From assembly GCA_015680635.1 (NCBI GenBank), contig JAABOA010000754.1, positions 1 through 11,828 on the forward strand: 11,828 bases of DNA, in the 5' to 3' direction. Below, piece after piece: positions 8,352 to 11,828 of the stretch; the first letter of the stretch is position 1, and every line of letters begins with the position of its first letter. The notes below the pieces were generated by a model, which saw only the letters and a program-made list of their open reading frames with translations, was not told where the DNA came from and searched no databases. Source of the stretch: Lunasporangiospora selenospora (lineage: Eukaryota > Mortierellomycota > Mortierellomycetes > Mortierellales > Mortierellaceae). The position numbers and the translations under genes were made by a program.

Positions 8352-8607
8352 GAACGAGTGAGCACCCGGAGGGGTGTGGGCTGGGTTTGGGCGCGCGTGC
8401 CCACGCTGTGTTGTTTGGACGACCACCAGTCAGTCGTCCCACCCTTTTTATTATTATTGTTATTGTTGTCCATTCCGCATTCTTTTCGAATCTCTCTTTC
8501 ATTGACACTCTTCATTCTTTTTTAATTCTCTTTTCCCCTTTTCTGTTTGTTTTTCCTCCTCTGTTTTTCCTCCCACCCCACCCCCCTCCCACAGACACAC
8601 AAACACA

Positions 8608-10098
8608 ATGGTCTCTGATTCAACAAAAAAGACGCTGGTCATCTCGCTCTCGGCGGTCATTGGCCTCGTCACTGTCTCATCCCTGGCTTACCTTCTGATC
8701 CAGGACGACAAGCGTGCCAAGCACCAACGCTGTGTCCGCACCACCCAAAAGACTCTCACCGTCAAGCTCACCAAGGTCGAGACCTCCGTCAGCACGATCG
8801 TCACCGAGGATATCCGTCTCACTCAGGTCCGGATCCGCACACTCCGTCAACACCGGATCCATGAGCGTGATACCCATGCGCACATGCCCAGCTTGGGCTT
8901 GATCAACCCCAAGGACAATGAACTGTTTGGAGCCGACTTTGAATCGGAAACGTCCGAGGAACTGGTTCGGGAGCGTGCTTTGGGTCTGGATGACCCCGTC
9001 AAGGTCCGTCAACAGTACAAACGACTCGACATGATGGTCAAGGGCGTGAACGAACAACTGTTGAAGCAATTGGAGTCCCTGGATACGATCTCACCCCGGG
9101 AGTTGACCGACTTGGGCGATGGATTCGGAGGCATCGCCGTTGCAGATGGCTTTGAGATGCATGCGTTTGAAAAGGTTCGCAGACGCAAGAGGGATTCGAT
9201 TGCCAAGATTCAAAAGATCATGGTCCAGGTCGACAAGTTGGGCGCCAGCATTAGCGAACGGATCAAGGAAATCGAGGTTTATGAGAAGGAGGCAGCCGAG
9301 GCCGCTATCAAGGCTGAGGAGGAGCGCAAGCTCAAGGAAAAGGCTGAGAAGGAGGCAGCCGAGAAGAAGGCTCTGGAGGAGGAGGAGGAGAAGACCAAGA
9401 AGGTCAATGGAGAAGTCAACGGTCATCATGAACACAACCACATGGTCAAGGAGGGCACTTCATTCGCAGCTATTGCTGCTCACCAGTGCAGTGAGGAAAA
9501 GTCAGAGGTAGAGTCGATCAGCACCACTACCACCACCACCTCAACAACCACCGCAGAATCGTCAGAGGTTGAAATCTCGGACAAGGAAATGATGGCCGAG
9601 GGTATCACTTTTGCGGATGTAGTTGCACACAAGGCCGACACTGAGGTAACCTCTGAGCAGTCGTCAGAAAAGAGTGTGGAGGTTGAGGAAAAGACTGATC
9701 TTGAAAAGATGCAGGCTGGCATCTCGTTTGCAGAAGCAGTTTCGCACCAACATGAGAACCAGGTTCAGGTCGAGGAGCGTCAGGTCGAACACCACGAGGA
9801 GCAGCATTCGACCATCACCTCTTCCAAGACGATCACCACTACCACCACTTTGTCTCAGCACACAGTTCAGACCTCTGAAGAAGGCTCAAGCACTCTAGAG
9901 CATGTCGAGGCAGGCATTTCGTTTGCCCAGGTGGCAGCTTTGGGTGTAGAGGACAAGGCTGAGATTCTGGAGCCAACAGAGGATTTGGAAAAGATGAAGG
10001 AGGGCATCACCTTTGCAGATGTTGTTGCTGAGGGTGAACCCGCTGTGGAGATTAAGCAGGAGGAGCCTACACCTGCACTTGCACCAGCATCGGCATAA
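8608..10098 (+). CDS. Membrane-anchored BAG-domain protein (Snl1-like Hsp70 exchange factor) with a repeat tail, 496 aa
   Basis: Single exon; ATG in context CACAATGG after a CT-rich leader. Residues 9-31 (LVISLSAVIGLVTVSSLAYLL) are one membrane span flanked by charges, without a cleavage site. The BAG domain spans about 130-215: EQLLKQLESLDT (149-160) matches helix 2, with E149 and D159 in register with human BAG1 E212 and D222, and RRRKRDSIAKIQK (191-203) matches helix 3, with Q202 at the place of Q245 and a Lys/Arg cluster at R237. The helix 2-3 loop is about 20 residues longer than in BAG1. A charged coiled helix (about 218-265) follows, then Thr-rich linkers and five copies of a G-[IT]-[ST]-F-A motif. 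Yeast Snl1 (159 aa) has the same order of anchor and BAG domain but no such tail. Predicted role: recruiting and recycling Hsp70 at the ER/nuclear envelope, C-terminus cytosolic. BAG assignment is from sequence comparison by eye. Confidence 0.75.
   Translation: MVSDSTKKTLVISLSAVIGLVTVSSLAYLLIQDDKRAKHQRCVRTTQKTLTVKLTKVETSVSTIVTEDIRLTQVRIRTLRQHRIHERDTHAHMPSLGLINPKDNELFGADFESETSEELVRERALGLDDPVKVRQQYKRLDMMVKGVNEQLLKQLESLDTISPRELTDLGDGFGGIAVADGFEMHAFEKVRRRKRDSIAKIQKIMVQVDKLGASISERIKEIEVYEKEAAEAAIKAEEERKLKEKAEKEAAEKKALEEEEEKTKKVNGEVNGHHEHNHMVKEGTSFAAIAAHQCSEEKSEVESISTTTTTTSTTTAESSEVEISDKEMMAEGITFADVVAHKADTEVTSEQSSEKSVEVEEKTDLEKMQAGISFAEAVSHQHENQVQVEERQVEHHEEQHSTITSSKTITTTTTLSQHTVQTSEEGSSTLEHVEAGISFAQVAALGVEDKAEILEPTEDLEKMKEGITFADVVAEGEPAVEIKQEEPTPALAPASA
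9442..10032 (+). repeat. Five dispersed copies of a short protein motif in the BAG protein tail
   Basis: Copies at residues 279-292 (MVKEGTSFAAIAAH), 328-341 (MMAEGITFADVVAH), 368-380 (MQAGISFAEAVSH), 433-445 (VEAGISFAQVAAL) and 463-475 (MKEGITFADVVAE), that is bases 9442-9483, 9589-9630, 9709-9747, 9904-9942 and 9994-10032. Consensus: [MV]-x-[EA]-G-[IT]-[ST]-F-A-x-[VIA]-[VA]-[AS]-[HLE], usually after a D/E-rich turn such as DLEK. The linkers (about 25-50 residues) are Thr-, Glu- and His-rich and not conserved. Codons differ between copies at most synonymous positions, so the copies are kept at protein level rather than being recent DNA duplications. No known domain recognised. Confidence 0.85.
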
Positions 10099-10255
10099 GT
10101 TTTTGAGTAGTTGATTTTGTCTAGTTGTTTTTTTTTTTTTATTCTTTTTTTACGGTCGAGTTCATCGTCTCGAGTGTCTACAAGATGGACAGAGAGAAGG
10201 ACGTGCAAAGAGAAGACGATGACGATTGTATATAGTGTAATTAATGTGCTCAATT

Positions 10256-10261
10256 ATTAAA
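10256..10261 (+). terminator. Probable poly(A) signal ATTAAA of the BAG gene
   Basis: ATTAAA about 160 nt after the TAA at 10096-10098, in an A/T-rich stretch. No AATAAA is seen closer. Confidence 0.35.
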
Positions 10262-10682
10262 CAACGCTCTTCCAAAGAAAGACCTGGTCCATCGGTGACC
10301 GAATCGCTAAAGGAAAAAAGTCTCCATATCACTCACTGACAATGTGAATGTGCGTAATTTTTTATCCTACCATCCATTCTCCCCGGATCAGTTGATTAGG
10401 GGTGAAGCACAGCTCGAAGGATCGTGAGGGGTTCACGGAGGTCGTTTGAACGTGCCCACTCACGATAGTAAGATGCACCTCTTTTACTGGACAAGTACCA
10501 GTCTCATATTGCAAAGTGACAATCATTAATACCTGTTGTGAATTGGAAGAGTATGTGAAAGAAACCTTGACACAGTTTCAAAGAACCTGGGATCTCTATG
10601 AGCATCGGTGGAGCTGATCCGTTATTTCCTTTGATAATTGATTTGGAAATAATTTATAGAGTTCCTCCAATGAAGGCATTGA

Positions 10683-10696
10683 ATGCCCAAGGGCAT
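10683..10696. promoter_or_regulatory. 6-bp inverted repeat ATGCCC-AA-GGGCAT
   Basis: Perfect 6-bp arms around a 2-bp spacer, about 155 nt upstream of the next gene's ATG and next to a CCAAT box (10667-10671). It has the shape of a dimeric factor site, but no known fungal factor is recognised. Confidence 0.25.
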
Positions 10697-10852
10697 CGTT
10701 TCTTTGTTCAATTCCACGCTACAGATCACGGACTTTTTGAGTTTGCAGGACACGCCATTCTCGAGACCAACAGATAACCCAAAGGGAGCAAGACACTCGA
10801 GACTCTCATTCATTCAGGATTTCATCTAATTGCATCAGGAGCAGCCTTTTAC

Positions 10853-11828
10853 ATGATGCAATCCCCTTCAGGCTCCATCCAATCGCCGCGTCCACCAGTA
10901 GGTGCTCGCACCCCGTCAAGTACCTCGGCAGCAACAGCGACATCCTCAGTACCTTTTGACAAGGAGCTGATGACATCCTTACATGTGATGCTGAACCAGC
11001 TTGGCGAGGTCGAGCGACAGGGTCTTGTCATGTTCCACAAGATGTGAGTATCATTTCTTGTTATTACTAGCAGTTTTTTGGGTTTTTTTCTGTTCGGAAA
11101 AGAAGCGTTGAGCTGACCAGTGTCCAGCGTTCCATGACGACCCCTTTCTCTCTTTTTTTTTTTACCAAACCCACCATTAGTGAAGAATCATTTAAGCACC
11201 CATATTCACAAAATGATGCAATCGGTAAGCAAACTCTCCTCCCTTCAGCTGAAAAAAAAGAGATTTTTTTCTCTTTGTTTTCTCTTTCTGAAAACTAACC
11301 CCATTTTGATCCGATCCACTCTTTTTTTTAAAAAAAAAATCCTACAGCGGATACGGCCAATCTCACCACACAATTGGACACACTCATGGATCAGGCAAAG
11401 TCGACAGGATTTGGAGCACTCACTCTTCTCCCAACTTCTCCCACCGTCGTCTCAACTCCATCCGCCTCGTCCTCCTTTGTGCATGCACCCACACCCAAAC
11501 CCACCTTTCTCTCACCCCGGATGCAGAACCACATTCACAACAATCTCAATATCCAACTCGGCCCCGCCGCCAACGCCTCGGCCACAGCTACCACCACGGC
11601 CAATCCCGCTGGAGCAATGACCACCCCAGGCACTGGATCCAATCTCGCAGATACGCCAATGCTTTCTCCAGGGGTGGTGAGTTCGCTCGTCAGCACACCC
11701 GCCTCTGCATCCGCAACAGCTGCAGCCACTTTTCCCGTATCTGCATCTCCTACCACGACCCCGCACCCGACAGGATCTTCTTCTGCCTTGGCCACTCCTT
11801 CACCTTTTCCTGGATCTTCGGAGGCCGC
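10853..11828 (+). CDS. Unrecognised S/T/P/A-rich protein with an N-terminal helical segment (5' part, runs off the window)
   Basis: Three exons are visible: 10853-11043, 11181-11224 and 11348 to the edge, with introns 11044-11180 (GTGAGT...CCATTAG, 137 nt) and 11225-11347 (GTAAGC...CCTACAG, 123 nt). The second exon is only 44 nt. Splicing gives an open frame of about 238 residues with no stop. There are two adjacent ATGs (10853, 10856); the first is taken. Residues 1-33 are S/P/T-rich. About 34-100 look helical, with FDKELMTSLHVMLNQLGEVE followed by regularly spaced Leu. From about 108 the chain is low-complexity Ser/Thr/Pro/Ala with some Gly, Asn and Gln. This plan (short helical domain plus disordered S/T/P tail) is common in fungal transcription regulators and Mediator-type subunits, but I cannot place it in a family, and that reading is inference only. 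Confidence 0.7.

Larger units (their letters stand above)
7824..8607. other. Spacer between ValRS and BAG genes: 3' end, simple repeats, promoter
   Basis: The first part is the ValRS 3' end, with AATAAA at 7858-7863, 35 nt after the stop codon. Then come three GGAAAT units (7941-7958), GAGT units (about 7974-7989), purine-rich GA tracts (8020-8030, 8135-8180), a hairpin and a long GT run. The last about 100 bases (8505-8600) are strongly pyrimidine-rich and form the likely leader of the BAG gene. Minus-strand frames here (7811-8515, 234 codons, and an overlapping one) consist largely of translated dinucleotide repeats (strings of H-T or R-E) and are not genes. Confidence 0.7.
10099..10852. 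other. Spacer: BAG gene 3' end and promoter of the right-edge gene
   Basis: T-rich runs follow the BAG stop codon, and ATTAAA at 10256-10261 is the likely poly(A) signal, about 160 nt after it. Further right are a CCAAT box (10667-10671) and an ATGCCC-AA-GGGCAT inverted repeat (10683-10696). A 59-codon frame at 10598-10777 has A/T-rich third positions, unlike the genes here, and no recognisable product. No tRNA or other RNA gene seen. Confidence 0.55.

Noticed and set aside
7811-8515. Minus-strand frames of 234 and 148 codons
   Set aside because: They translate the GT and GA microsatellites into H-T and R-E strings and have no family resemblance.
9091-9441. Leu-rich minus-strand frame of 116 codons
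   Set aside because: It is the reverse reading of the Lys/Glu-rich helix of the BAG protein; Leu-rich shadows are expected there.
10420-10480. Possible tRNA-like B box (GGGTTCACGG)
   Set aside because: No matching acceptor stem, A box or anticodon arm could be folded around it.
10598-10777. 59-codon plus-strand frame starting M-S-I-G-G-A
   Set aside because: Third codon positions are A/T-rich, unlike every firm gene here, and no homolog is recalled. Could be a decayed exon, but unsupported.
11512-11795. Gly/Ala/Cys-rich minus-strand frames at the right edge
   Set aside because: Antisense to the S/T/P/A-rich coding sequence, which is supported by two well-formed introns and an uninterrupted frame.
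1-11828. CRISPR array, transposon ends or a viral insertion
   Set aside because: No regularly spaced direct repeats, terminal inverted repeats or transposase, capsid or polymerase motifs were seen; the simple repeats are dinucleotide microsatellites.

Overview
The window looks like ordinary nuclear DNA of a filamentous fungus, probably a Mortierella-type early-diverging lineage. The reasons are short spliceosomal introns (80-143 nt) with GT/AG ends and CTAAY/TACTAA-like branch sites, fungal-type protein families (Ofd1/Tpa1, an Snl1-like BAG protein), CT-rich leaders before start codons, and a ribonuclease-inhibitor-type leucine-rich-repeat fragment at the left edge of a kind abundant in Mortierellaceae. 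The lineage is an inference; being a fungus is much safer. There is no operon, CRISPR array, tRNA, rRNA or mobile element that I can recognise.

Layout. 1-430: remnant of an RNI/LRR coding sequence that is out of frame, then a possible spliced tail carrying an EF-hand-like loop. 431-1111: no supportable gene, ending in a CT-rich leader. 1112-1668 (+): 139-residue CoA-binding (YccU-type) Rossmann protein, one intron. 3369-1720 (-): 517-residue Tpa1/Ofd1/OGFOD1-type prolyl hydroxylase, one intron, tail-to-tail with the CoA-binding gene (51 nt between stop codons). 3370-3579: compact divergent promoter with a 16-bp palindrome holding overlapping, opposed CCAAT boxes. 3580-7823 (+): 1080-residue valyl-tRNA synthetase with a mitochondrial presequence, ten exons, one intron with a GC donor. 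7824-8607: spacer full of GA/GT microsatellites with one perfect CRE palindrome. 8608-10098 (+): intron-less 496-residue membrane-anchored BAG-domain protein (Snl1-like) whose long C-terminal tail carries five copies of a short G-[IT]-[ST]-F-A motif. 10099-10852: spacer. 10853 to the right edge (+): 5' part of a three-exon gene for an S/T/P/A-rich protein that I do not recognise.

How the genes relate. Three neighbours touch translation or proteostasis: the Ofd1/Tpa1 family hydroxylates ribosomal protein uS12, ValRS charges mitochondrial tRNA, and Snl1-like BAG proteins are Hsp70 nucleotide-exchange factors reported to bind ribosomes. The divergent Ofd1/ValRS pair shares a 210-bp promoter and may be co-regulated. 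I see no evidence for a dedicated new multi-gene system. The most interesting undescribed item is the repeated motif in the tail of the BAG protein.
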